From: Streptomyces sp. Tu 3180
Lineage (GTDB): Bacteria > Actinomycetota > Actinomycetes > Streptomycetales > Streptomycetaceae
Length of the DNA: 64,000 bases
Assembly (NCBI RefSeq): GCF_009852415.1
Contig: NZ_WOXS01000002.1
Location: 1 to 64,000 of the forward strand
Reading direction: 5' to 3'
Numbering within the stretch: position 1 is the first letter of the stretch; each line of letters opens with the position of its first letter. The notes under the pieces were generated by a model. That model was not told the DNA's origin and made no database searches. It saw only the letters and a program-made list of their open reading frames with translations. The translations under genes were made by a program, and so were the position numbers. Positions 45,472-54,061 of the stretch are shown here, piece after piece.

Positions 45472-45600
45472 TTAGGAGTCGGTGCCGGTTTCGATGACCG
45501 TGCCGTTGGGGGTGAGCCGGTCGACGATGGCTGCGCAGAGCCGGGGGTCGGTGAAGGTCTTGGTCGAGGAGCGTTCCTCCGACCACTGCCCGGAGGCCGG
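45472..45600 (-). pseudogene. IstB-like (IS21-type helper ATPase) C-terminal fragment
   Basis: KTFTDPRLCAAIVDRLTPNG followed by TVIETGTDS and a stop at 45472 matches the C-terminal end of streptomycete IstB-like ATPases. Everything upstream of SEERSS is unrelated. Confidence 0.6.
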
Positions 45601-45762
45601 CGTGGTGAGCAGCTCGGCCGGCCGGGGCGCATCACCCAGATCCGGGACAATGCCGTCTACCTGAGCGTGGACGACCTCGGGCTCAGCCTGCGCCAGCGCA
45701 TCGCCTACACCGAGACCAGCCTGCCCAGCCCGGCCGCCACCGCTCCCCTCTCCCCCCACCGC

Positions 45763-46068
45763 TCCCGCCGCGGACCCCGCCGTCGACGTCCGGCCAAGCT
45801 CCAGGCCGACAAGGGATACGACTACGACCACCTGCGGAAATGGCTTCGCGAGCGTCGCATCCGCCACCGGATCGCCCGCAAGGGAATCGAGTCGTCCACC
45901 CGGCTCGGCCGACACCGCTGGGTCGTCGGACGGACAGTGTCCTGGCTGGCCGGATGCCGCCGCCTGCACCGCCGCTACGAACGCAAGGCCGAACACTTCC
46001 TCGCCTTCGTCGGCATAGCCGCAGCCCTCATCACCTACCGCCGACTGGGCGCCCCGCTCAAGGCCTGA
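45763..46068 (+). pseudogene. IS5-family transposase, 3' fragment
   Basis: AKLQADKGYDYDHLRKWLRE (second Asp), IARKGIESSTRLGRHRWVVG and RKAEHFLAFVGIAAALITYR match the C-terminal third of an IS5 transposase with the natural end at 46068. The 5' two-thirds are missing. Confidence 0.85.
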
Positions 46069-46423
46069 GCCCGTTCTGCTGCACATCGAAACAGGCCAGC
46101 CCCATTGAGTTCGCCAGGTCTGCCGCGTAGGCCGACGCTTCCTCGGCCATGCTCCAGCTCATCCCGAAGTAGATGACCGGGCCACTTGCATTGCGGATCA
46201 GAGGACCGCTCGACCAGGGTGAGGACGCTGCCTCATCCTCCGTGATGTCGCACCACCGCTCAAGAAGCGCGGCAACGTAGGCAGCGATGCGTTCGGACGG
46301 AGGCTCCTCAGCCTCACTGTCGTCACTGTCGAGACAGCGCTCCTACAGGCCCCTCCAGACCCGCCCGGCGGCCCTGTCATCCGCCGGCCGCTCACCTTCC
46401 CAGACAGCCAAGTCGTAGCTCAT
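46058..46423 (-). pseudogene. Streptomycete hypothetical protein with one in-frame stop
   Basis: A 122-codon gene, ATG 46423 to TGA 46058, intact except for TAG at 46343-46345 (codon 27). MSYDLAVWEGERPADDRAAG, SERIAAYVAALLERWCDITE and YFGMSWSMAEEASAYAADLA identify a common streptomycete family of unknown role, usually about 120-150 aa. The 3' end overlaps the IS5 fragment by 11 bp. Confidence 0.65.
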
Positions 46424-46606
46424 AGCTGGAGGCTCTCACGCCGCACTGACAAACATCTGCCTCGGTCAGCAGCATCACGCAAACCAAAGGAAACGGCGTC
46501 TCAGGGCGCATGCGGAACGGATTGAGAGGGTGGACGGTCTGGGGGATGCCGTCTTCTGGGTGGGGAAGACACCGTCGGCGCAGGTGGCCGCGTCGGCCGC
46601 GCCGTC

Positions 46607-46980
46607 CGGACGATCGTCCTGCTCCGCTACCTGTCGGACCCGCGGCTGCGCGAGCAGATCACCAGGGCGACGAACAAGGCCGAGGCATACAACGGGGACA
46701 CGCAATGGCCGCACTTCGGCGGAGACGGCTACCTGCGCTCCCGCGATCCCGAACTCCAGGACAAGGTCGTCAAGTTCCTCGACTTGGCGGCCAACAGCAT
46801 CATCTTCTCCACCACCGTCGACATGACCGGCACACTTCGCGAGATGGCCGCCCAAGGCTGGGGGTGAACCCCGACGACATCGCCGCGCTCAGCCCGCACC
46901 GCAGGGACAACGTGCTCCGCTCCGGCGGCTACGACACCGCCATCCTCCCTATACCGCCCGGCCCGTACGACAGCACGCTT
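46607..46980 (+). pseudogene. Tn3-family transposase C-terminal fragment
   Basis: LLRYLSDPRLREQITRATNK, LRSRDPELQDKVVKFLDLAA and IIFSTTVDMTGTLREMAAQG in one frame (stop 46865), then VNPDDIAALSPHRRDNVLRS and PPGPYDSTL in the next. This is the last 120 residues of a Tn3 transposase (TnpA) with a shift near 46864. No resolvase or 38-bp ends seen nearby. Confidence 0.8.
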
Positions 46981-47821
46981 CGCCTTCCTGCGGATGGTCT
47001 CTGGCAGGGGCAGCCGAGATTGACGGCCAACCGGAACACAGCCGGAACAGGCAGTCGCAGTAAGTACGGGCATCTTCGCTCGGTGGATCCGCAGGAGTGC
47101 GCCGTGCGTAAGGGCGGATCGGCCGGCGTGAGCCAGTCCTACCGGTTGGAGGGAACCACCGGCCCCCGGCGATCAGGACGTGGGCTTCGTAGCGCCAGCC
47201 GAGGGAGGAGTAGAGGCGCTGGCCTTCCTCACTGGCGATGAGAAGACCGGTACGGGCGCCCTGGGCCACGGCGGCCTCTGCCAGAGCGCTCATCATGGCG
47301 CGGCCCAGGCCGCGTCGCCGATGCGCCGCGTCCGTCTCGATGCGATCGGCGATCGCATCGGCGCCGACCACGGCGATGGTGCCGCGCGCCGCTACATCTC
47401 CGGAGGAGTCATGGAGGGAGACGACCGTGACTGGTCCCTCCGTGCGAACCTCGCGCTCGTACGGCGCGGCGGGCGCGTGCTGCGGGTGCTCGGTCAGATC
47501 GGTCGTCATGAACCACTCGGACCGGTGGAGCAACTCCAGTCCGGCGGCGCCAACGACGGCTTCGACGGTGCCTGGGCGCAGCGTAGGTACGGTGAGCCAA
47601 GTGGTCTGCCTCGCGGCGGCGACGGCCGCCGCCAGCCGTGCCAAGGACTCGGGCTCCTCGTCCGCACGGAGCGCGAACACCTCGACCTCGCGGCCGGGTT
47701 GGTCGCACTTGGACCGCAGGCCGTCCCCGGCGGACTCGACCGGCTCGGCCTCGGACAGGGAGCGAGCCACGGTCCAGCCGTTCAGCCAACGTCGTATCAG
47801 CTCTGATTCGATCTTCGTCAT
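46949..47821 (-). CDS. GNAT acetyltransferase with an aberrant C-terminal extension
   Basis: 290 aa. The acetyl-CoA fold is at about 110-225: VTVVSLHDSSGDVAARGTIA, then DAAHRRRGLGRAMMSALAEA (pantetheine loop RRRGLGRA) and RLYSSLGWRYEAHVLIAGG. The first 100 residues look like a degenerate second GNAT half. Family members end soon after HVLIA; here about 65 Pro/Arg-rich residues follow and run antisense to the Tn3 fragment, so the natural stop was probably lost. ATG 47821. Confidence 0.75.
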   Translation of the reverse strand: MTKIESELIRRWLNGWTVARSLSEAEPVESAGDGLRSKCDQPGREVEVFALRADEEPESLARLAAAVAAARQTTWLTVPTLRPGTVEAVVGAAGLELLHRSEWFMTTDLTEHPQHAPAAPYEREVRTEGPVTVVSLHDSSGDVAARGTIAVVGADAIADRIETDAAHRRRGLGRAMMSALAEAAVAQGARTGLLIASEEGQRLYSSLGWRYEAHVLIAGGRWFPPTGRTGSRRPIRPYARRTPADPPSEDARTYCDCLFRLCSGWPSISAAPARDHPQEGEACCRTGRAV

Positions 47822-47971
47822 CCGGCGATTAGAACATGACCGCAACCGGTGGACGGGCGAATAATCAGCCCCCGTCGTCCGCCGCCGCCCTCCATTTGCC
47901 GGTCGGGCGTTGTCACGTTGGCTGACCGGCCTGGGGTGATCTTGGAGTTGATCGTGCCGGGGAGGGGTTCG

Positions 47972-48690
47972 CTCGTGTCGTCCGCGGCGCCGTCGTACAA
48001 GGGCCACCGGTACCCGGTGGAGATCATCTCCCACTGCGTGCGGCTGTACCACCGCTTCCCGCTCGGCTTCCGCGAGGCCGAGGAACCGATGCCCGAGCGC
48101 GGCGTCATCGTCTCCCACGAGACGATGACGCCGCTGGTGCGCGAAGTGCGGGCCGGGCTGCGCGAACGGCCTGCGCCGACGGCGGCCCCGGCCCGGCGGC
48201 ACATGGCACCTGGACGAGGTCTTCATCAAGATCGGCGGAGAGCGGAAGGACCTGCGGCGGGCCGTCGACGCCGACGGCGGCGTGCTCGACGTCCTCATAC
48301 AGAACCGGCGGGACGGGGCCGCTGCCCGCCGCTTCCTCCGTAAGCTGCTCGAGAGGACGCGCACGGTGCCCCGGGTGATCGTCACCGACGAGCTCCGCTC
48401 CTGCCGAGCCGCCCACCGCGAGGTCATGCCCTCCGTCGAGCACCGGCAGTCGAAGTACCTCGACAACCGGGCGGAGAACAGCCACCGGCCCGCCCGGCAG
48501 CGGGAACGCGCGATGGAGGGCTTTTGCTCGGCCGGCGGGCGCAGCGGTTCCTGCCCGCGTTCAGCGGCATCTCACCGCACTTCCGGCCCCGCCGCCACCT
48601 GATGACAGCCTCCGGCCACCGCGTCGAGATGACCCTCCGCTTCGCTGTCCGGGAGCAGGTCACCGGCGCCGGCCGGCCCACCACGGCCTG
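47972..48690 (+). pseudogene. IS6-family transposase, frameshifted
   Basis: SYKGHRYPVEIISHCVRLYH to RGVIVSHETM in one frame, a shift near 48165, then GGTWHLDEVFIKIGGERKDL, RTVPRVIVTDELRS and NRAENSHRPARQRERAMEGF in the next, and a last shift near 48535 before AQRFLPAFSGISPHFRPRRH. All three catalytic residues (Asp, Asp, Glu) are readable. It is a sister of the remnant at 23563-24053. Confidence 0.82.
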
Positions 48691-48768
48691 CACACAGGCC
48701 CGGGCCGCGGGCCCACCACGCCCCGACGCGCCATCGGACACTCACGCACCCAACAACGTGACAACGCC

Positions 48769-49647
48769 TCAGCGGGCCAGCAGGCCCTGGATCGCCGCCG
48801 CGATCTCGTCGGGTGCCTCTTCGGCCATGAAGTGCCCGGCGCGGGTCAGCCGGTGGTCCAGGTCCGGCGCCCACGCCTTCCACACCCCGGCAGCGTCGTA
48901 GCCCAGCTGCGCGCCCCAGTCCTGCTGGACGACAGTCACGGGCATGGCCAATTGCGACCCGGCGTCCAGGTCCGCCTGGTCGTGCAGGACGTCGATGCCC
49001 GCCGAAGCCCGGTAGTCCGCGACGATCGACGTCACCGCCGCGGCGCTCGCGCGCAAGTACTCGGCACGCACATCCTCGGGCACAGCGGTTGGGTCGTTGG
49101 CCCAGGCGTCGAGGAACGAGCCGAAGAACGCGTCCGCGCTGCCTGCGATCATCGCCTCCGGCAGGCCCGGCGGCTGCGCCATGAGGAAGAGGTGGTAGCC
49201 GACCGCCGCCGAGGCGCCATGCAGGACGTTCCACATGTCGAGCGTCGGCACGATGTCGAGGATGCCCAGGTGGGTGATGGTCTCCGGGTGGTCCAGCCCC
49301 GCCCGGAAGGCGACCAGGGCGCCTCGGTCGTGGCCGACGAGGGCAAAGCGCTCGTGGCCGAGCGCCGCCGCCAGGGTCACGACATCGGCGGCCATGGTGC
49401 GCTTGGCATACACGTCGGGGTCGGTGGCCGTCGGCTTGTTGCTGGCGCCGTAACCCCGCAGGTCAGGGCAGATCACCGTATGCTCGTCAGCGAGCCGCTC
49501 GGCGACGTGTCGCCACATCAGGTGGGTCTGCGGAAAACCGTGCAACAGCACGACCGGGCTGCCACTGCCGCCGACAGCCGCAGCCAGCTCCACACCGTCC
49601 GCACCGGGCAGACGGACGTGATCGAAGCCGGGAATAGCGAGCGTCAC
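48769..49647 (-). CDS. Alpha/beta hydrolase, haloacetate dehalogenase/epoxide hydrolase type
   Basis: 292 aa. The oxyanion motif LLHGFPQTHLMWRHV, CPDLRGYGASNKP and the nucleophile elbow VGHDRGALVAF (Asp107) match the fluoroacetate dehalogenase/epoxide hydrolase branch, which uses Asp not Ser. AGHFMAEEAPDEI supplies the catalytic His. GTG 49647. Divergent from a SARP regulator over 112 bp, so it may be its target. Substrate unproven. Confidence 0.88.
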   Translation of the reverse strand: MTLAIPGFDHVRLPGADGVELAAAVGGSGSPVVLLHGFPQTHLMWRHVAERLADEHTVICPDLRGYGASNKPTATDPDVYAKRTMAADVVTLAAALGHERFALVGHDRGALVAFRAGLDHPETITHLGILDIVPTLDMWNVLHGASAAVGYHLFLMAQPPGLPEAMIAGSADAFFGSFLDAWANDPTAVPEDVRAEYLRASAAAVTSIVADYRASAGIDVLHDQADLDAGSQLAMPVTVVQQDWGAQLGYDAAGVWKAWAPDLDHRLTRAGHFMAEEAPDEIAAAIQGLLAR

Positions 49648-49759
49648 AAGGGACCACCCTTTCGGGCCGGGGACTTGACCGGATCAGCTTGGGCGACGGC
49701 AATCAGCAGCCGATCAGTACGGTTGGGCGCAACCGGCCCCTGGCACGGAGGATGGGGGC

Positions 49760-51697
49760 ATGCGAATCGACGTGCTCGGTGTGGTGCGGGCCCTCCGCGA
49801 CGACAGCAGCCCGGTTGACCTGGGCGGACCCCGCCATCGTGAGGTACTCGCCCGGCTCGTCGCCGCCGAGGCACGGATGGTCACCACCGACACCCTTGTC
49901 GATGACCTGTGGACCGATCCGCCAGCCCGCGCCGTGGGTGCTTTGCGTACGTTCGTCGCCGCGCTGCGCCGCGCCCTCGAACCCGACCGGCCGCCCCGCA
50001 ATCCGCCGCGCGTAATCGTCACCGAAGGTCCCGGCTACGCGCTGCGCCTGCCGCGCGATGACGTGGACGTCCATCGGTTCCAGGACACCCTCGCCCGAGC
50101 CCGCCGCAACCCCGACGCGGTGACCGACCTCAGCGCGGCACTCGCGACCTGGCGCGGACCCGCCTACGCCGACGTGACCGGCTCCGCATGGGCGCAGCGC
50201 GAGCGGACCCGACTGGAGGAATTGAGGTTGGAGGGGGTGGAACTGCGCGCCCGCATCCTCCTCGATTCGGGGGAAGGGGCCGGTCTCGTCGCCGAACTGG
50301 GTGCCCATGTCGCCGAACACCCGTGGCGCGAGCCGGCCTGGGAGCTGCTTGCCCGCGCGCTGTACCGCGCGGGCCGCCAGGCCGACGCACTGGCCGTCCT
50401 CCGCCGCGCCCGCGCGATGCTCGTTGACCAACTCGGACTCGACCCCGGCGCCGGCCTTCAGCGCCTGGAGACGGACATCCTCAACGGGGCCGCGCCCCCA
50501 GAAGGAGCACGTACCCCATGGACCGGCCATGGTGTCCGGCTCGGCCCGCGCACCACCATGGATCTGGCCCGCACCCTCGCGCTGGCGGGTGGCAACGCCC
50601 TCGTCCGCTCCCGGCGCGACCGCCTCGCCGCCATCCATGCGGCGGAACGCACGGGAGACCTCTCTCTGACCGCCCGGACCATCGGCGCCTACGACGTGCC
50701 CGCCCTCTGGAGCCGTGCCGACGACCCCGAGCAGTCCCGCGCCGTCATCGCGGCTGCCGAGCGCACGCTCACCGGGCTTGGCCCAGACGGCCCCGCCGAC
50801 CTGCGCGCCCGCCTCCTGGCCACGGTCGCCGTCGAGAGCCGCAGCGCCGATCTGTCCGGGACCGGGCTGAAGCACGCGCAGCAGGCGGCGCGACAGGCGC
50901 AGGAGTTGGCACGGCACCTGGCCGATCCCGCCCTACTGGCCTTCGCCCTCAACGGGGTGTTCCTGCAGTCCTTCACCCGCCCCGGGCTCGCGGCGGCACG
51001 GGACAGGACCGGCGCCGAGATCCTCGACCTGGCCACCCGGCACGAGCTGCCGAACTTCGCCCTACTCGGCCGACTCGTCCGCCTGCAATCCGCCTCGGCC
51101 CTCGGTGACCTCGACGCCGCGACCTCGCACGCCCATGCAGCCGACCAGCTCGCCGCCACCACCGAGGCGCCCCTCGTCTCCGTCCTCACCGGGTGGTTTA
51201 GGGCCCGGGCCACAGCCGCCCGCAGTGCCGAACCTGGCGGACCGACCGCCGCCACGGCAGCAGCGCACTACCGCTGTGCCGAGGACGCCCTCCGGACGGC
51301 CGGAATGCCGGGGCTGCACCGCGGCCTGTTCCCGCTCGCCCTACTGGGACTGCGCCTGCTGCACGACCGGCCAGCGCCCACCGACCCGCACCTCGACTGG
51401 GGCCCGTACAGGCCCTGGGCGCGACCCCTCGTGCTGCTCGCCCAGGACCGGGGCGAGGAGGCCCGTACCGCCCTCGCCGCGGTGCCCGAACCACCGCGTG
51501 ACCACATGCAGGAGGCCATGTGGTGCCTGACCGCCCGCGCCGCCGTACGCCTCGGCGAGCGCGGAATCGCCGCACACTCTGCGGCTGCCCTGCGTGATGC
51601 CCGTGCAGAACACGCCGGCGCCGCTAGCGGAATGCTGACCCTGGGCCCGGTGGCGCGGTACCTGGCAGAGGCGGAGGCATGCGCCGGAGCGGGTTGA
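49760..51697 (+). CDS. SARP/AfsR-like regulator without an NB-ARC domain
   Basis: 645 aa. The N-terminal OmpR-like DNA-binding domain (about 15-95) has GPRHREVLARLVAAEARMVT and RTFVAALRRALEPDRPPR. The bacterial transcriptional activation domain (about 100-245) has VDVHRFQDTLARARRNPDAV, WREPAWELLARALYRAGRQA and LGLDPGAGLQRLETDIL. The C-terminal 390 residues are helical TPR-like repeats; no Walker A P-loop is visible, unlike full AfsR. Such proteins activate antibiotic or catabolic genes. ATG 49760. Its only close neighbour is the divergent hydrolase. Confidence 0.9.
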   Translation: MRIDVLGVVRALRDDSSPVDLGGPRHREVLARLVAAEARMVTTDTLVDDLWTDPPARAVGALRTFVAALRRALEPDRPPRNPPRVIVTEGPGYALRLPRDDVDVHRFQDTLARARRNPDAVTDLSAALATWRGPAYADVTGSAWAQRERTRLEELRLEGVELRARILLDSGEGAGLVAELGAHVAEHPWREPAWELLARALYRAGRQADALAVLRRARAMLVDQLGLDPGAGLQRLETDILNGAAPPEGARTPWTGHGVRLGPRTTMDLARTLALAGGNALVRSRRDRLAAIHAAERTGDLSLTARTIGAYDVPALWSRADDPEQSRAVIAAAERTLTGLGPDGPADLRARLLATVAVESRSADLSGTGLKHAQQAARQAQELARHLADPALLAFALNGVFLQSFTRPGLAAARDRTGAEILDLATRHELPNFALLGRLVRLQSASALGDLDAATSHAHAADQLAATTEAPLVSVLTGWFRARATAARSAEPGGPTAATAAAHYRCAEDALRTAGMPGLHRGLFPLALLGLRLLHDRPAPTDPHLDWGPYRPWARPLVLLAQDRGEEARTALAAVPEPPRDHMQEAMWCLTARAAVRLGERGIAAHSAAALRDARAEHAGAASGMLTLGPVARYLAEAEACAGAG

Positions 51698-51698
51698 C

Positions 51699-51780
51699 GT
51701 GCTCCCTGGCCTGAAGGCCGGGGATTCCGGCCTGGGTCGGCTGACCCTTCCGGGGCTTCCTGCTTCACCGCGCTGTGACG
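51699..51780. mobile_element. Solo IS200/IS605-like right end (possible omega-RNA scar)
   Basis: GGCC-TGAA-GGCC hairpin (51708-51719) with GGGGATTCC after it, then GGGTC-GGCT-GACCC hairpin (51734-51747) and GGGGCTTCCTGCTTCACCGC. This chain resembles the 3' end of streptomycete tnpB-carrying IS605 elements, but no tnpA or tnpB gene is present. Confidence 0.4.
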
Positions 51781-51838
51781 ACGCACTGCCTCACCGCGTC
51801 GGGAACCACGGTGACGGGCACGACGTCCCGAGCCGGGA

Positions 51839-51873
51839 CCGTGCCCGCCCGGAGATCTCCCGGGCGGGCACGG
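51839..51873. terminator. Strong terminator after the GH27 transcription unit
   Basis: A perfect stem of about 14 bp, CCGTGCCCGCCCGG paired with its complement at 51860-51873, and a self-complementary AGATCTC loop. It lies 3 bp after the stop of the small ORF (51877) on the minus strand and may also serve the SARP gene arriving from the left. Confidence 0.8.
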
Positions 51874-51876
51874 CAC

Positions 51877-52080
51877 TCAGCCGCAGGCGGTGCCGTGCAG
51901 GGTGCAGGTGCTCGGCCGGGGGGTGTTGCCGGTGTGGGTGGCCGGCCTGGAAGCCGATGTACCGACGCCCGGGGTCCCGCCGCAGCCGGGGGCGGCCGTG
52001 CCGGCGGATGCGGCAGCCGTGCGGGAGGCCGTGGCCGGGGTGTTGTCGCTCTGGCCATGACCCAGTGCCGTGTCGCTCAC
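51877..52080 (-). CDS. Small Ser/Thr/Pro-rich ORF coupled to the alpha-galactosidase gene
   Basis: 67 aa from GTG 52080, which overlaps the alpha-galactosidase stop (TGA 52079-52077). About 88 percent of codons end in G or C, as expected for real coding. The text is Ser/Thr/Pro/Gly-rich with three cysteines, ending PSTCTLHGTACG, and the stop is followed within 3 bp by a terminator. No signal peptide or known motif. It could be a small partner peptide, or the relic of a further domain cut off by a stop. Confidence 0.4.
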   Translation of the reverse strand: MSDTALGHGQSDNTPATASRTAAASAGTAAPGCGGTPGVGTSASRPATHTGNTPRPSTCTLHGTACG

Positions 52081-53723
52081 GCGCGGGTCCACTTCTGGTT
52101 GGCCTGGCCGTTGCAGGCCCACAGCACCAGCGGGGTCCCGTTGGCGGTGTCGGCCCCGTTGGCGTCGAGGCACAGCCCGGAGCGGACGTTGCGGATCGAG
52201 CCGTCGGAGCCGACGGTCCACCTCTGGTTGTTCTGGCCGTTGCAGGGCCAGGTGATGACACGGGTGCCGTTGGTGGTGCCCTGGTTGTAGGCGTCCAGGC
52301 ACTTGTCGCCGTAGACGCGGATCTCGCCGCCCGCCCATGTGGTCCACAGCTGGTTGGCGGCCGTGTGGCAGTCCCACAGCAGAGTCGCGGCGCCGGCGGC
52401 CGTGGAGGCGTTGTCCACGTCCACGCAGCGGCCGGAGGCGTTGCCCCGCAGGCGTGAGGTGGTGGCGGCCAGCGGGCTGCCGCCGCTCACCCGGTACGCG
52501 GCGACGCCGTGCGCGGGGACGCTCGCCGAGATCTGCCCGGACGTGCTCGACGTGCCGCCGGTCCACAGGTCGGTGAGGGTGAACGGTCCTCCGCTCAGGC
52601 CGATCTGGGCGGCCGTCGTGGTGACCGTCGCTGCGCTCTCGCCCCGGTTGAACAGCCCCACCGCGACCGAACCGTCCGCCAGTGGCTTGGCGAACACCTC
52701 GGTGTTGCCGTCATCGCGCACCCTGCGCCCGCCCGCGCCCTGGGAGTCCTGGTTCACCGCCAGCAGGCGCGGGTTGCGCAGGATCGCGCTGACGTCGGCG
52801 GACATCGTGCGGATGTCGTTGCCGGCCATCAGCGGGGCACTCATCAGCGCCCACAGGGCGAAGTGGGAGCGGGACTCGGTCAGCGACAGGCCGGGGCGGC
52901 CGACGACCAGCATGTCGGGGTCGTTCCAGTGCCCCGGACCGGACTGTGCGGCCAGCGGCGCATTGACGTCCAGGACGTTGCCGACGCCCATCGGGTAGCT
53001 GTTGGTGTTGCCGTTCTGCCAGATGTCGAGCAGGTCCTCGGTCGTCCGCCACAGGTCGGCGACCTCGCCCCAGTTGTACGTGGACCCCGTGATGGCGTGG
53101 AAGCTGTTGGGGTTGATGCTGTAGACGATCGGCCGACCGGTGGCGCGCAGGGCATCACGCATCAGCTTGAACCGCGCGACCTGCTCGTCACGCGTGCCGC
53201 TCGAGGAACACCAGTCGTACTTGAGGTAGTCGACCCCCCACGTGGCGAACGCGGCGGCGTCCTGGACCTCGTGGCCCCTGCTGCCCGTAGAGCCCGGGTA
53301 AGTGCCCACGGTCTGCGCGCAGGTGCGCTCGCCCGGCACCTGGTAGATGCCGAACTTCAGGCCCTTGCTGTGGATGTAGTCCCCGAGGGCCTTCATCCCG
53401 CTCGGGAACTTCGTCGGGTTGGCCCGCAGGTTGCCCTGCGCGTCACGCTGCGGGTCGAACCAGCAGTCGTCGACCACCACGTACCGGTAGCCGGCATCCC
53501 GCATGCCCGAGGACACCATCGCGTCGGCGGCCTGGCGGACCTGGGCCTCGGTGATCCCGCACCCGAAGCTGTTCCAGCTGTTCCAGCCCAGCGGTGGGGT
53601 GAGCGCCGGACTGCCCGGCGCGGCCGTGGCGGTGGACTGCGCCGAGGCCGTCACGGACGCGGTCACCGTCAGCGCGGCGGCCGTGATGAGGCGGAACAGT
53701 CGTCCGCATAATCGTCTGGGCAC
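52077..53723 (-). CDS. Secreted GH27 alpha-galactosidase with CBM13 lectin domain
   Basis: 548 aa; removes alpha-galactosyl units from galactomannans and oligosaccharides outside the cell. GTG 53723 follows AAGGAG. The signal peptide covers about 1-36. The GH27 barrel (about 40-320) has TPPLGWNSWNSFGC and YLKYDWC (nucleophile Asp170); the acid/base Asp lies in GHWNDPDMLVVG. A beta-sandwich domain follows, then a ricin B-type CBM13 (about 420-548) with repeats SGRCVDVDNAS, GDKCLDAYNQG and SGLCLDANGAD, each with QxW. Divergent from a GH43 enzyme; both promoters carry TTCGA palindromes. Confidence 0.94.
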   Translation of the reverse strand: MPRRLCGRLFRLITAAALTVTASVTASAQSTATAAPGSPALTPPLGWNSWNSFGCGITEAQVRQAADAMVSSGMRDAGYRYVVVDDCWFDPQRDAQGNLRANPTKFPSGMKALGDYIHSKGLKFGIYQVPGERTCAQTVGTYPGSTGSRGHEVQDAAAFATWGVDYLKYDWCSSSGTRDEQVARFKLMRDALRATGRPIVYSINPNSFHAITGSTYNWGEVADLWRTTEDLLDIWQNGNTNSYPMGVGNVLDVNAPLAAQSGPGHWNDPDMLVVGRPGLSLTESRSHFALWALMSAPLMAGNDIRTMSADVSAILRNPRLLAVNQDSQGAGGRRVRDDGNTEVFAKPLADGSVAVGLFNRGESAATVTTTAAQIGLSGGPFTLTDLWTGGTSSTSGQISASVPAHGVAAYRVSGGSPLAATTSRLRGNASGRCVDVDNASTAAGAATLLWDCHTAANQLWTTWAGGEIRVYGDKCLDAYNQGTTNGTRVITWPCNGQNNQRWTVGSDGSIRNVRSGLCLDANGADTANGTPLVLWACNGQANQKWTRA

Positions 53724-53756
53724 CGGGACTCCTTCGGCAGGGAAGAGAGAAGAGGG

Positions 53757-53770
53757 TTCGAAATTTCGAT
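53757..53770. promoter_or_regulatory. TTCGA-type operator in front of GH27
   Basis: TTCGAAATTTCGAT, one base from the perfect palindrome TTCGAAATTTCGAA, 34 bp upstream of the alpha-galactosidase start. CGAA/TTCG half-sites are typical of LacI-family sugar repressors such as BxlR. Confidence 0.6.
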
Positions 53771-53905
53771 CGCCGTTCGGAAACTTCAGATGCCCCACGG
53801 ATACTAGAGAGGCGACCGGCCATGTCAACACCTCCTCGGACAGCAGGACTTGTCGCGTGATCAGCAAGGGAGCAGGGCCGAGGCGCACCGACTCCGCACC
53901 AGGCG

Positions 53906-53922
53906 CTTCGAACATTTCGAAG
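53906..53922. promoter_or_regulatory. TTCGA-type operator, middle copy
   Basis: CTTCGAA - CAT - TTCGAAG, a perfect inverted repeat with a 3-bp centre, between the divergent GH27 and GH43 genes. Confidence 0.6.
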
Positions 53923-54002
53923 CGGCGCACGACTTGTGCGAGAAGGGTTGACGGGGTACGCCGACCTCCTATCATCCAGAATGCTCGGCAAGTCGCACCA
54001 TG

Positions 54003-54016
54003 TTCGACATTTCGAA
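54003..54016. promoter_or_regulatory. TTCGA-type operator in front of GH43
   Basis: TTCGACATTTCGAA, one base from the palindrome, 46 bp upstream of the GH43 start codon. Confidence 0.6.
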
Positions 54017-54061
54017 TGCGGCAGAGCTACTCCGACCGATGAACTCGAGGTGAACACCTCC

